Below are positions 1-8,431 of a DNA stretch of 64,000 bases, one piece after another. The stretch covers positions 62,001 through 126,000 of the forward strand of contig NZ_JAHKPK010000014.1 in the NCBI RefSeq assembly GCF_018860665.1, written 5' to 3'. The notes beneath the pieces were generated by a model that did no database searches, was not told the origin of the DNA, and saw only the letters and a list, made by a program, of their open reading frames with translations. Both the position numbers and the translations under genes were made by a program. Numbering within the stretch: position 1 is the first letter of the stretch; every line of letters starts with the position of its first letter. This DNA is from Pacificibacter marinus. GTDB taxonomy: Bacteria; Pseudomonadota; Alphaproteobacteria; Rhodobacterales; Rhodobacteraceae.

Positions 1-40
1 GACTGTTACAAATCAAGGCCGTCCGTGCCGAGGTGGGGCC

Positions 41-808
41 TTAGCGCTTTTGTTCGTGATCAAATCGTAATTGCGCGATTGCCTCGTTCTTTTCGAACTT
101 TTGTTGATCTTTCAGCGCCTGCTCCACATAATTCAGATGCGACACCACAGCAGAGCGGGCTGCTTCTGGATCACGCCTTTGCACTGCATCATTGATAAGC
201 CGATGTTGATCTAGCAAATCGACGCGATTGGTGCGTTGTTTGAACATAACAGAGCGATTGTAGAACACGCCCTCGCGCAGCAAATCAAACATAGATCGCA
301 TCATATGCAGCATCACGACGTTGTGGCTGGCTTCAATTATGGACAAATGAAACTCGGCATCTAGGCGGGCTTCGTCCGAAGGGTTGCGTTTTGGATGAGC
401 CGCTTCCATTTTTTCGAAAATCGTATTGATGACCTTAAGGTCTGTTTCAGACCCTAAAGTTGCGGCACGTTCTGCGGCCAAGCCTTCCATATCGCGACGA
501 AAGGCGATGTAGTCGAACACAGCTTCGTCGTGATCGCCAAAGAGTGTCACCAAAGCGGGTGAAAAGGCAGAGCCCAAAACATCGGCGACAAACACTCCAG
601 CTCCAGCGCGCGTTTCCAGCAGGCCTTTGGTGCTCAGCTCACCAATCGCTTCGCGGAGTGACGGGCGCGATACGTTTAGACGTTCGGCCAAATCGCGCTC
701 TGCTGGCAGTCTCTCACCCGGTCTTAGAATCCCGCGTAAAATCAGCAATTCAATTTGCTTGACCACACTTTGTGCCAGCTTTTCAGATTGTATTTTTTGA
801 AAAGGCAT
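41..808 (-). CDS. FadR-family GntR transcriptional regulator, GlcC/PdhR-like
   Basis: DNA-binding regulator of 255 residues. The N-terminal winged helix (about residues 8-75) carries the GntR signature LRPGERLPAERDLAERLNVS followed by RPSLREAI. The C-terminal all-helical FCD ligand domain (about 90-240) has the spaced His/Asp residues (FHLSI, QHRLI, SHLNY) typical of metal-assisted carboxylate sensing. The subfamily includes PdhR, LldR and GlcC, which sense pyruvate, lactate or glycolate. A perfect palindrome lies just upstream of the start (836-856), so autoregulation is likely. The same TTGGT-N11-ACCAA pattern recurs at the glcD promoter, so I infer a GlcC-like role; a lactate or pyruvate regulator is the alternative. 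The downstream side of the gene reaches the window edge. Confidence 0.9.
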   Translation of the reverse strand: MPFQKIQSEKLAQSVVKQIELLILRGILRPGERLPAERDLAERLNVSRPSLREAIGELSTKGLLETRAGAGVFVADVLGSAFSPALVTLFGDHDEAVFDYIAFRRDMEGLAAERAATLGSETDLKVINTIFEKMEAAHPKRNPSDEARLDAEFHLSIIEASHNVVMLHMMRSMFDLLREGVFYNRSVMFKQRTNRVDLLDQHRLINDAVQRRDPEAARSAVVSHLNYVEQALKDQQKFEKNEAIAQLRFDHEQKR

Positions 809-835
809 GATGTCTCCGCCGGCTGATCGATATGA

Positions 836-856
836 TTGGTCAATTTATATGACCAA
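836..856. promoter_or_regulatory. Candidate operator of the FadR-type regulator
   Basis: Perfect inverted repeat TTGGTCA-N7-TGACCAA located 28 bp upstream of the regulator start codon. TTGGT/ACCAA half-sites are characteristic of FadR-subfamily GntR proteins, although their usual spacing is N3 rather than the N11 between TTGGT and ACCAA seen here. An identical half-site arrangement occurs at 20642-20662 before glcD. Assignment to this regulator is inference. Confidence 0.6.
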
Positions 857-876
857 GTCGTGCTGCTGGCCATGAA

Positions 877-904
877 AAAAGGCCGGACAAGGAGCCGGCC
901 TTTT
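877..904 (-). terminator. Rho-independent terminator of the OmpA lipoprotein gene
   Basis: GGCCGG (881-886) pairs with CCGGCC (895-900) around an 8-nt loop, flanked by AAAA and TTTT, so it can act on either strand. It lies directly after the stop of the OmpA-like gene and isolates it from the regulator downstream. Confidence 0.85.
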
Positions 905-923
905 AAAAGAGTAGGAAAGTGAC

Positions 924-1574
924 TTACGCAGCGGGCGTGATAATGATCTCAACGCGGCGGTTTTGTGCGCGGCCTTCTGGTGTAAGGTTGGTTGTCACGG
1001 GCGCGTCTTCTCCACGTCCGTAAGCGTTCACACGGTAGGCTTCGACGCCGTTTGCCCGCAGAATTGTAGATACGGCTGAGGCGCGACGTGTGGACAGCTC
1101 TTGGTTGTAGCCTGCATCGCCCGTGTTATCGGTATGGCCAATGACCTGAACTGTCGTCGATGGGTAATCTTGCAAATTGCGAGCAAGCGCACCGAGATCA
1201 GATTGAAGCCCCGCACGCACAACGGCACTGTCGGTGGCGAATAAGATGTCCTGTGGCAAGGTCACAACCAGTTCTGAACCGGTATTGACGATTTGAACGT
1301 CATCATTGCCAAGGTCTTGGCGCAGGTCAGCGGCCTGTTGATCAAGCGTACCGCCGATACCAGCGCCGATAGCGCCGCCAATCACGGCGCCCACGGCGGC
1401 TTTGCCAAGCTTGCCGTCACTCTGTGATAGGCCAACGATGCCACCGAGAACCGCGCCCGCGACGGCGCCTTGGCGGGCTTTGGAGTCCGGGTCGCTCATA
1501 TTACTGCTGTCCATACATCCGGCTAAAGCGACGGCTGCGACAAGGGGAAAGGCGATAAGGGTGCGGGTCTTCAT
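924..1574 (-). CDS. OmpA-family outer-membrane lipoprotein, YiaD-like
   Basis: Cell-envelope lipoprotein of 216 residues. A lipoprotein signal peptide ends in the lipobox LAGC with the modified Cys at residue 20. Residues about 35-75 form a Gly/Ala-rich glycine-zipper segment (GAVAGAVLGGIVG, GAVIGGAIGAGIGG) that could insert in or lie on the membrane. Residues about 105-214 are an OmpA C-terminal peptidoglycan-binding domain with the motif VIGHTDNTG, the helix LSTRRASAV, and GRGE followed by NRRVEI. The architecture matches YiaD-type proteins that tether the outer membrane to peptidoglycan. It is monocistronic with its own terminator. Family assignment is secure; the precise role is inference. 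Confidence 0.93.
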   Translation of the reverse strand: MKTRTLIAFPLVAAVALAGCMDSSNMSDPDSKARQGAVAGAVLGGIVGLSQSDGKLGKAAVGAVIGGAIGAGIGGTLDQQAADLRQDLGNDDVQIVNTGSELVVTLPQDILFATDSAVVRAGLQSDLGALARNLQDYPSTTVQVIGHTDNTGDAGYNQELSTRRASAVSTILRANGVEAYRVNAYGRGEDAPVTTNLTPEGRAQNRRVEIIITPAA

Positions 1575-1689
1575 GAGACTACCTTTTTGTTAAACTGCTT
1601 TTATGCATCTTTTATCTTACGTCTGGCGGGATGCGCAGCGCCATAACGCATGCAGTGAAAAACTGGCGGAAAAGTGCTTATGAGTTTGT

Positions 1690-2523
1690 CTAAGGCCTGG
1701 CCTCAGATCGCACGGTTTCATAGGCCAAGAGAGCGCGTTTGACCGGCGTGCCCCAGTGATACCCTCCCAAATCGCCAGACTTGCGCAACACGCGGTGGCA
1801 GGGGATCAGCCAACTGATTGGATTGCGCCCGACGGCTGTCCCAACTGCGCGCACGGCTTTCGGATTTCCGATGGCCGTGGCGATATCGCCATAGGTGGTG
1901 ACCTCGCCGGATGGGATCGACAACAGCGCTTCCCAGACTTTGATTTGAAACGGGCCACCGATCAATTGAAGCTGCGCTGTGCCACCTGAAAGGGCCGCGT
2001 CTACAAAAGGGCGCACTTCGTCGATATTTTCGACAAAGGTTGCATTTGGCCATCGCCCACTCAGATCGGCAAAGCTCGCCGCGCGCCCGATTTCAGATGT
2101 AAATCCTAGGCCACATAAGCCCCGTGGTGTGGCCATGGCCAAAGCTTCGCCAAAAGGTGTCTCAAGCCACGCAAAAGAAATGTGTAAGCCTGCGCCCTTG
2201 CGAGCATAATCGCCCGGAGACATGGCTTCCCAACGTAAAAACAAATCATGCAGCCTGCCTGTGGACGTCAGGCCAACGTCACTCGCCACGTCTAGCAAAG
2301 TGTGACGCGTTTTCATTAATGTTTTGGCATGGTCCAAGGTCAAATATTGCTGATAACGTTTGGGCGAGACGCCAGCCCATTTCGAAAACACTTTTTGAAA
2401 ATGCTGCGAACTCATTCCTAGATCCGTGGCCAGCCCCTCTAACGTTACAGGGGCTTTCGCCTGATCGATGTGCGAGATTGCACGACGAATGACCTGATAG
2501 TGGTAACGATCTTCAACAGTCAT
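1690..2523 (-). CDS. Ada-like AraC regulator fused to O6-methylguanine-DNA methyltransferase
   Basis: DNA alkylation repair protein. The N-terminal part (about 10-110) is an AraC-type double helix-turn-helix; the C-terminal part (about 120-270) is the suicide methyltransferase with the active-site motif PCHRV, acceptor Cys at about residue 242, and the preceding helix GNPKAVRAVGTAVGRNP. It lacks the N-terminal zinc domain of E. coli Ada that accepts methyl groups from phosphotriesters, so it may repair O6-methylguanine without the classical methyl-switch activation. Start: ATG at 2523 has GGGGA at good spacing; an in-frame ATG at 2535 is the alternative. Single gene divergent from nth. Confidence 0.92.
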   Translation of the reverse strand: MTVEDRYHYQVIRRAISHIDQAKAPVTLEGLATDLGMSSQHFQKVFSKWAGVSPKRYQQYLTLDHAKTLMKTRHTLLDVASDVGLTSTGRLHDLFLRWEAMSPGDYARKGAGLHISFAWLETPFGEALAMATPRGLCGLGFTSEIGRAASFADLSGRWPNATFVENIDEVRPFVDAALSGGTAQLQLIGGPFQIKVWEALLSIPSGEVTTYGDIATAIGNPKAVRAVGTAVGRNPISWLIPCHRVLRKSGDLGGYHWGTPVKRALLAYETVRSEARP

Positions 2524-2763
2524 TTTGGTCCCCATGTGTTTAAGGGGATACTCACACGAAATGCGGCCGTGAGGCGACCCGAAACTTGATCAAAGAGTAA
2601 ATGCGCTAAGCCTCCGTGGTCTCAGCCGCGTTTGCTGAGAAGTCTTGTGGCGCGCATGCGGTGAATAGATCAAGGCAGTATTCGCTGCGATAGCTGATTT
2701 GGTGTGCATTTTATAAAAACCCGAGCCTTGCCGTTAAGGTCACAAAAAGGCATTAAGCGAACT

Positions 2764-3411
2764 ATGGTTAAACAACTCGATTATCACACGATCTTTGAAA
2801 TATTTTCACGCTTTCGCGCAGCCGAGGCCGAGCCAAAAGGCGAGCTTGATCATACCAACGCCTATACATTGGTTGTGGCGGTGGCCCTGTCTGCGCAGGC
2901 CACTGATGTGGGGGTGAACAAGGCCACCAAAGAGCTGTTCAAGATTGCTGATACTCCGCAAAAGATGCTTGATCTTGGGATCGAAGGGCTGACAGAACAT
3001 ATCAAAACCATTGGGTTGTTTCGCCAAAAAGCCAAGAATGTAATGAAAACTGCACAGATCTTGGTCGATGATTTTGACGGCATCGTGCCCTCGTCGCGCG
3101 CCGCTTTGGAAAGCCTTCCGGGTGTGGGACGCAAAACTGCGAATGTCGTGCTGAATATGTGGTGGCATGTGCCAACGCAGGCCGTCGATACGCATATCTT
3201 GCGTTTTGGCAATCGCTCTGGTGTGGCTGTCGGCAAAGACGTCGTCGCGGTTGAGCGTGCCATCGAAGACCATATTCCCGCTGAATTTCAACAACACGCA
3301 CATCACTGGATGATCCTGCACGGTCGTTACACCTGCAAGGCGCGTAAACCTTTGTGTAGCACCTGTCTGATACGAGACATCTGCGCCTTTGAGGAGAAGA
3401 ATTTTGACTAA
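2764..3411 (+). CDS. nth: Endonuclease III
   Basis: Base-excision repair glycosylase/AP lyase that removes oxidised pyrimidines. The 215-residue protein has the helix-hairpin-helix LPGVGRKTANVVLN with catalytic Lys at 124, catalytic Asp in VDTHI (142), and the C-terminal 4Fe-4S loop Cys-X6-Cys-X2-Cys-X5-Cys (191, 198, 201, 207). An upstream in-frame ATG at 2704 exists, but homology begins at the internal ATG at 2764, which I chose. The end overlaps the adenosine kinase start by 8 bp, so the two are translationally coupled. Confidence 0.96.
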   Translation: MVKQLDYHTIFEIFSRFRAAEAEPKGELDHTNAYTLVVAVALSAQATDVGVNKATKELFKIADTPQKMLDLGIEGLTEHIKTIGLFRQKAKNVMKTAQILVDDFDGIVPSSRAALESLPGVGRKTANVVLNMWWHVPTQAVDTHILRFGNRSGVAVGKDVVAVERAIEDHIPAEFQQHAHHWMILHGRYTCKARKPLCSTCLIRDICAFEEKNFD

Positions 3412-4390
3412 AACCTACCAAGTTGTCGGCATCGGCAACGCGATCGTGGATGTGATTACGCAAGCGGATGATAGCTTTTTAGAGCTCATGGGCATCGAAA
3501 AGGGCATCATGCAACTGGTGGAACAATCGCGTGGCGAGATGCTGTACGGAGCGATGGAAAACCGTGTGCAAACGCCCGGTGGCTCTGTCGCCAACACTTT
3601 GGCAGGCTTGGGCAATCTTGGGTTAATAACAGGTTTCATAGGTCGTGTGCATGACGATGCTTTGGGGCGATTCTATGCGCAAGAGATGGAAAATGATGGC
3701 ACGGCTTTCGTGAACCCGCCAGTTGCAGGCGGCGAGTTGCCGACATCGCGATCCATGATTTTCGTGTCTCCTGACGGGGAACGCTCTATGAACACCTATC
3801 TTGGGATTTCTTCTGAGATTTCGTCAGCCGATGTGAACGCAGATGCTGCCTCTGACACAGAAATTATGTTTCTCGAGGGATATCTTTACGACAAAGACAT
3901 GGGTAAGGCGGCGTTTGATCAAGCGGCTAAATTGACCCATGCGGCTGGTGGCAAGGTTGGCATTTCTTTGTCTGATCCGTTCTGTGTTGATCGCCATCGT
4001 GATGATTTCAGACAGTTCGTCAAAGAGATGGATTTTGTGATCGGCAATGAACACGAATGGGAAAGCCTGTATCAAACCGACCTGTCTTCTGCGCTTGAAA
4101 TTGCGGCGGCTGAATGCGGCTTGGTGGTTTGTACGCGCGGCGGAGGTGGTGTTGTGCTGGTGCAAGGGGATGAGCAGATTGTCGTGCCTGTCGAACGTGT
4201 GCAACCTGTTGATACGACCGGCGCGGGCGACCAGTTTGCGACAGGGTTTTTATACGGCTATGCCACGGGGCAAAGTTTGGAAATCTCTGGCAAAATGGGC
4301 TGTGTCGCCGCGGCTGAAGTCATCTCGCATATTGGCCCCCGTCCAGAGGCCGATCTTAAGGCCCTTTTCAAAGACGCTGGGCTGCTCTAG
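3404..4390 (+). CDS. Adenosine kinase, PfkB-family carbohydrate kinase
   Basis: Phosphorylates adenosine, or possibly a related nucleoside or sugar, with ATP. The 328-residue PfkB/ribokinase fold shows the substrate motif GGSVANTLAGLGNLG (about 55-69) and the anion-hole/catalytic signature DTTGAGDQFATGF with the base Asp. The best start is TTG at 3404, preceded by GAGGAGAA at 3391-3398, and it overlaps the nth stop; a further TTG at 3389 is in frame but overlaps the ribosome site. The family in Rhodobacterales is annotated as adenosine kinase, which would give it a purine-salvage role. Substrate cannot be proved from sequence. Confidence 0.9.
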   Translation: MTKTYQVVGIGNAIVDVITQADDSFLELMGIEKGIMQLVEQSRGEMLYGAMENRVQTPGGSVANTLAGLGNLGLITGFIGRVHDDALGRFYAQEMENDGTAFVNPPVAGGELPTSRSMIFVSPDGERSMNTYLGISSEISSADVNADAASDTEIMFLEGYLYDKDMGKAAFDQAAKLTHAAGGKVGISLSDPFCVDRHRDDFRQFVKEMDFVIGNEHEWESLYQTDLSSALEIAAAECGLVVCTRGGGGVVLVQGDEQIVVPVERVQPVDTTGAGDQFATGFLYGYATGQSLEISGKMGCVAAAEVISHIGPRPEADLKALFKDAGLL

Positions 4391-4429
4391 GTTCCCGGTG
4401 AACGCGATCAATTAAGATAGGATTATGTG

Positions 4430-4954
4430 ATGGACGGAGCTATGGCAGCCGCATTTTTGTTGTTTGGTAGCCTTGATATGGTCCTGAACGATTGTGGATC
4501 TGGATCTGGTTCTGGGTGCTTGGCTCAATCTGACGAAGCCTCACGTCTTTCTATCTCAACAGGATTGGTTGAGTTTAACAAAGACTATGTGTCGCATGAA
4601 GCCTATTTTCGGTATGACTTTGGCAAAAAATACGGACCGTTTCAGCCCATCATAGGGGCCTCTTTTACAGGTCAAGGTGCGGTTTGGGCCGGTGCTGGCG
4701 CCGCTTATACCAAAGAGCTGGCTGACACAGGCATTTATGCCCAACTTCACTTGATGGGTGGCCTTTTTGACAAGGGCGATGGCGTAGACATTGGCGGTAA
4801 TATCCATTTCCGCTCAGGTGTTGAGCTTGGTTATGAGGCGGACAATGGATGGCGCTACGCCCTGTCCTATGACCACCGCTCAAATGCAGAGCTGTTGGAG
4901 GTGAACCCCGGCCTTGAGACGTTGCAATTTCGCGTGTCTGTGCCGTTTAACTAA
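4430..4954 (+). CDS. PagL-like acyloxyacyl hydrolase (lipid A 3-O-deacylase)
   Basis: Predicted outer-membrane beta-barrel of about 174 residues. The PagL signature lies near the C terminus: a barrel strand followed by YDHRSNAEL, containing the catalytic His and Ser of the H-x-S-N motif, then NPGLETLQ and a terminal strand ending VSVPFN, typical of outer-membrane sorting. Members remove the 3-position acyl chain of lipid A. The N-terminal segment is short and contains CGSGSGSGC encoded by a GGATCT-type hexamer repeat (4496-4513), an unusual signal region. ATG at 4430 has AGGA 7 bp upstream. It follows adenosine kinase by 39 bp with no visible terminator. Confidence 0.82.
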   Translation: MDGAMAAAFLLFGSLDMVLNDCGSGSGSGCLAQSDEASRLSISTGLVEFNKDYVSHEAYFRYDFGKKYGPFQPIIGASFTGQGAVWAGAGAAYTKELADTGIYAQLHLMGGLFDKGDGVDIGGNIHFRSGVELGYEADNGWRYALSYDHRSNAELLEVNPGLETLQFRVSVPFN

Positions 4955-4977
4955 GCCTGCAAATAGACATTAAAAAA

Positions 4978-5008
4978 GGCGCGTTGAGATCAGTCTCACG
5001 CGCCTTTT
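4978..5008. terminator. Bidirectional terminator between pagL-like gene and polA
   Basis: GGCGCG-T-TGAGA (4978-4989) pairs with TCTCACGCGCC (4994-5004) with a single bulged T; A-run before and TTTT after. It serves the converging pagL-like and polA genes. Confidence 0.87.
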
Positions 5009-5035
5009 CCTATATGCCTTGAGGCTAAGTTGACG

Positions 5036-7858
5036 CTAATGCGCCTCTGCCCAGTTGTTGCCAATGCCTGCATCAACTTCAATCGGTACATCCAGTTTCA
5101 CAGCGGGTTCCGAGGCGTTTTCCATCACGTCTTTCACGGCTTCAATCACTGGATCGCAGGCGTCTTCATCCACTTCAAAGATCAATTCATCGTGGACCTG
5201 CAACAGCATTTTGGCGGGCAGGTCTTTGATGGCTTCGGGCATTCGGATCATAGCCCGGCGAATGATATCGGCAGCGGTGCCTTGGATCGGCGCATTGATT
5301 GCGGCGCGTTTGGCAAAGCCCGCTTGCGGACCTTTGGCGGCAATCTCAGGCGTATGGATTTTGCGACCGAACAGCGTTTGAACGTATTTATGCTCTTTCG
5401 CAAAAGCGACCGTTTCATCCATGTATTCTTTGATGCCGGGAAAGCGCTCAAAATAACGATCGATAAAGCCTTGAGCCTCTTTGCGTGGAATGCGCAGATT
5501 GCGCGCAAGGCCAAAGCCAGAGATGCCGTAAATGACACCAAAGTTGATGGCTTTCGCTTGACGGCGCACCATCGGGTCCATGCCTTCCATTGGCACATTG
5601 AACATCTCAGACGCGGTCATGGCGTGAATGTCGTGACCGTCGCGGAAGGCTTGCTTGAGGCTGTCTATCTTGGCGACATGGGCCAAGATACGCAACTCGA
5701 TCTGGCTGTAATCCAGTGAGATTAGTTTCTTGCCTGCATCAGCCACGAAGGCCTCGCGAATTTTACGCCCCTCATCTGAACGTACAGGGATATTTTGCAG
5801 GTTCGGATCAGACGACGACATGCGGCCAGTGACTGCGCCTGTTTGAATATACGACGTATGCACGCGCCCTGTGTCTGGGTTGATAAAGGTTTGCAGCGCG
5901 TCCGTGTAGGTCGATTTCAACTTGGACAATTGACGCCAATCCATCACGCGGGCTGGCAATTCATGGCCCTCGGATGCGAGGTCTTCAAGAATGTCGACAC
6001 CTGTGGCATAGGCACCGGTTTTGCCTTTTTTACCACCGGGCAATTCCATTTTGTCGAACAGAATTTCACCGAGCTGCTTGGGCGAGCCAACGTTAAACGG
6101 CTGACCTGCAAGCTCTTGAATTTCCGCCTCAAGCCCTGCCATTTTTTGGGCAAAGGTGTTTGACATGCGCGATAGGACATCACGGTCAACCTTGATGCCA
6201 TTGCGTTCCATTTGGGTCAGCACAGGTGACAAGGGGCGTTCCAGCGTCTCATAGACTGTGGTGACCTGTTCGATATGCAGCTTGGGCTTGAACACCTGCC
6301 ACAGGCGCAGGGTGATATCTGCATCTTCGGCGGCATATTTGATCGCTTTGCTAAGCTCCACTTTGTCAAAGGTGATCATGGATTTGCCTGAGCCCAACAG
6401 TTCTTTGGTTGGAATCGGCGTATGGTCGAGATAGCGCTCAGACAGGGCATCCATACCGTGATTGTGCAGCCCTGCGTGCAAGGCGTAAGACATCAACATG
6501 GTGTCATCGTAAGGCGCGACAGTGACGCCGTAGCGCGCGAAAATCTTGGCATCGTATTTCATGTTCTGGCCGATTTTCACGATGCTTGGGTCTTGCAACA
6601 TGGGGCGCAGGGTATCGATCACCAGATCAAGCGGCAGCTGACCCTCGACCAAGCTGTCGCCGCCAAACAGATCGTCATCCCCTGCTTTATGCGCGAGGGG
6701 AATGTAGCAGGCTTGGCCCGCCTCGATACATAAAGAGATCCCGACCAGATCGACCTGCATCGCGTCCAAGCCCATGGTCTCGGTGTCGACGGCGACATAG
6801 CCACGCTCATAGATGGCCTCGATCCAGCGCTCCAACGCGCCGATGGTGCGGACATGCTCATAGGCATCCAAATCAAACGGTTTGGCCGCAGGTTGCGCTG
6901 ATTGTTGTATTGCGTTTGCGCTTGTGTTTGCTGAGGCTGGCGCATCCGGTATTGCCGGTGCCTCAACGCCAAAACGCTCGGTCGCGCGTTTGACAATGGT
7001 ACGAAATTCCATTTTGGCCAAAAATGCGACCAAATCGTCGACATTCGGCTCTTTGACCTCAAGGCTTTCCAGCGAGAAATCCAGCTTCATTTCACAATCC
7101 AGTTTTACCAGATCACGTGAAATGCGGATCAGCTCTGCGTTGTTTTGCAGACTTTCGCGGCGTTTGGGCTGTTTGATCTCATCTGTGCGCGACAATAGCG
7201 TTTCAAGATCACCGTACTCATTAATCAAAAGCGCGGCCGTTTTGATGCCAATGCCGGGCGCGCCGGGTACGTTATCAACGCTGTCGCCTGCGAGCGCCTG
7301 AACATCAACAACGCGGTTGGGGCCAACGCCGAATTTTTCTTCCACGCCCTCGGAATCGATGCGTTTGTTTTTCATCGGGTCGAGCATTTCAACGCCCCCG
7401 CCGATCAGCTGCATCAAGTCTTTGTCTGACGAAATAATGGTGACGCGCCCGCCCGCATCGCGCGCATTGCACGCAAGTGTTGCGATGATGTCGTCGGCTT
7501 CAAAACCTTCGACCTCGATGCACGCAATATTAAAAGCGCGCGTGGCGTCACGGGTCAGCGAAAACTGGGGGCGCAAATCTTCGGGGGCTGGCGGACGGTT
7601 GGCCTTGTATTGCGGGTAGATTTTGTTGCGAAACGTGTCGCCGGAGTGGTCGAAAATCACAGCCGCATGTGTTGGCGCATCGGGGCCAGTGTTGGCCTCG
7701 ATATAGCGGTACAACATGTTCGAAAAGCCGGACACCGCGCCCACTGGCAGGCCGTCAGATTTGCGTGTCAAAGGTGGCAATGCGTGATAGGCGCGGAAAA
7801 TAAAGGCGGAGCCGTCAATAAGGTGAAGGTGATGTCCCTTGCCGAAAGTCATATGCAT
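5036..7858 (-). CDS. polA: DNA polymerase I
   Basis: Replication and repair polymerase of 940 residues with all three domains: 5'-3' exonuclease (about 10-290, HLIDGSAFIFRAYHAL, SSDKDLMQL, GDSVDNVPG); a 3'-5' proofreading exonuclease with the metal-binding motif DTETMGLDAM; and the polymerase domain with motif A DYSQIELR, motif B RRQAKAINFGVIYG and motif C QVHDELIFEV. All key acidic residues are present, so proofreading should be active. Two in-frame ATGs (7858 and 7852) follow an AAAGGCGG ribosome site; the outer one is given. Confidence 0.97.
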   Translation of the reverse strand: MHMTFGKGHHLHLIDGSAFIFRAYHALPPLTRKSDGLPVGAVSGFSNMLYRYIEANTGPDAPTHAAVIFDHSGDTFRNKIYPQYKANRPPAPEDLRPQFSLTRDATRAFNIACIEVEGFEADDIIATLACNARDAGGRVTIISSDKDLMQLIGGGVEMLDPMKNKRIDSEGVEEKFGVGPNRVVDVQALAGDSVDNVPGAPGIGIKTAALLINEYGDLETLLSRTDEIKQPKRRESLQNNAELIRISRDLVKLDCEMKLDFSLESLEVKEPNVDDLVAFLAKMEFRTIVKRATERFGVEAPAIPDAPASANTSANAIQQSAQPAAKPFDLDAYEHVRTIGALERWIEAIYERGYVAVDTETMGLDAMQVDLVGISLCIEAGQACYIPLAHKAGDDDLFGGDSLVEGQLPLDLVIDTLRPMLQDPSIVKIGQNMKYDAKIFARYGVTVAPYDDTMLMSYALHAGLHNHGMDALSERYLDHTPIPTKELLGSGKSMITFDKVELSKAIKYAAEDADITLRLWQVFKPKLHIEQVTTVYETLERPLSPVLTQMERNGIKVDRDVLSRMSNTFAQKMAGLEAEIQELAGQPFNVGSPKQLGEILFDKMELPGGKKGKTGAYATGVDILEDLASEGHELPARVMDWRQLSKLKSTYTDALQTFINPDTGRVHTSYIQTGAVTGRMSSSDPNLQNIPVRSDEGRKIREAFVADAGKKLISLDYSQIELRILAHVAKIDSLKQAFRDGHDIHAMTASEMFNVPMEGMDPMVRRQAKAINFGVIYGISGFGLARNLRIPRKEAQGFIDRYFERFPGIKEYMDETVAFAKEHKYVQTLFGRKIHTPEIAAKGPQAGFAKRAAINAPIQGTAADIIRRAMIRMPEAIKDLPAKMLLQVHDELIFEVDEDACDPVIEAVKDVMENASEPAVKLDVPIEVDAGIGNNWAEAH

Positions 7859-7969
7859 GCCGCCTTTGTGTAAATCTGCCCCGCTTTGATAACACGAAGG
7901 GGTCCCCCACCTGCAAGCTGTGATCGTGTTAAAGCGCCAAGCTTGCGCAGTGTTTTTTGGGGTCGATGC

Positions 7970-7989
7970 GTCATGTGGTCAAACATGAC
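7970..7989. repeat. Perfect 7-bp inverted repeat upstream of polA
   Basis: GTCATGT (7970-7976) and ACATGAC (7983-7989) flank GGTCAA. It abuts the terminator at 7990-8018 and lies about 110 bp upstream of polA. It could be an operator of polA or an extension of the terminator structure; no function is proved. Confidence 0.4.
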
Positions 7990-8018
7990 AAAACAGCCGG
8001 CGTCAGCGCGGCTGTTTT
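7990..8018 (-). terminator. Terminator after the zinc-finger gene
   Basis: AAAACAGCCG (7990-7999) pairs perfectly with CGGCTGTTTT (8009-8018) around a 9-nt loop. It lies between the zf-CHCC gene and polA on the minus strand and separates them. Confidence 0.82.
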
Positions 8019-8059
8019 GAAAAAATCTAACCCATGGTGGAAGGGCGAAAAAGCGTGGC

Positions 8060-8245
8060 TTAAGCCTCGCTTTCCAATTTCGATGAGGTGTGGACGAATT
8101 TTTTATCGCAGTAGCCGCATTCAACGAATCCTGTGTCATGCGGAATCACCAACCAAACACGCGGGTGGCCTAAAGCGCCTTCGGAGCCATCACAGGCCAC
8201 TTTCCAAGTGGATACGATTTCGGTTTCTGGGGCATCGGTGGTCAT
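8060..8245 (-). CDS. Zinc-finger zf-CHCC domain protein, NDUFS6-like
   Basis: Small 61-residue protein with the CHCC zinc-binding pattern: CDG, GHPRVWL, then CGYCDKKF. The family is homologous to the C-terminal zinc domain of mitochondrial complex I subunit NDUFS6 (13 kDa), and an alphaproteobacterial counterpart was found as an accessory subunit of Paracoccus complex I. It therefore probably sits on the peripheral arm of respiratory complex I, although the nuo genes are not in this window. Single gene with its own terminator. Confidence 0.87.
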   Translation of the reverse strand: MTTDAPETEIVSTWKVACDGSEGALGHPRVWLVIPHDTGFVECGYCDKKFVHTSSKLESEA

Positions 8246-8338
8246 GTTTGTCGCTCACTTTTGGCTGAGTGCATTCCTTGTTCTATATGCACAAGGGGTG
8301 CGCAGGCGGTCACTGTTGCCGAACTTGTTTAGACGGCT

Positions 8339-8353
8339 TATGTCAACGACATA
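8339..8353. promoter_or_regulatory. Inverted repeat upstream of the ABC ATPase gene
   Basis: TATGTC-AAC-GACATA, a perfect 6-bp palindrome with 3-nt spacer, 79 bp before the ATPase start in the divergent region with the zf-CHCC gene. Candidate operator; regulator unknown. Confidence 0.35.
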
Positions 8354-8431
8354 TGATAGCGATCCGCGCGCCACGGGCAAGGGGGTGCGATAAGATCAGC
8401 GCAGGAAACCCCCGCGCGAAAGGGAGAGACG

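Noticed and set aside
5030-5719. A 229-codon plus-strand frame opposite polA
   Set aside because: It lies entirely antisense to a certain gene in a complementary frame and encodes a His/Phe-rich sequence without motif.
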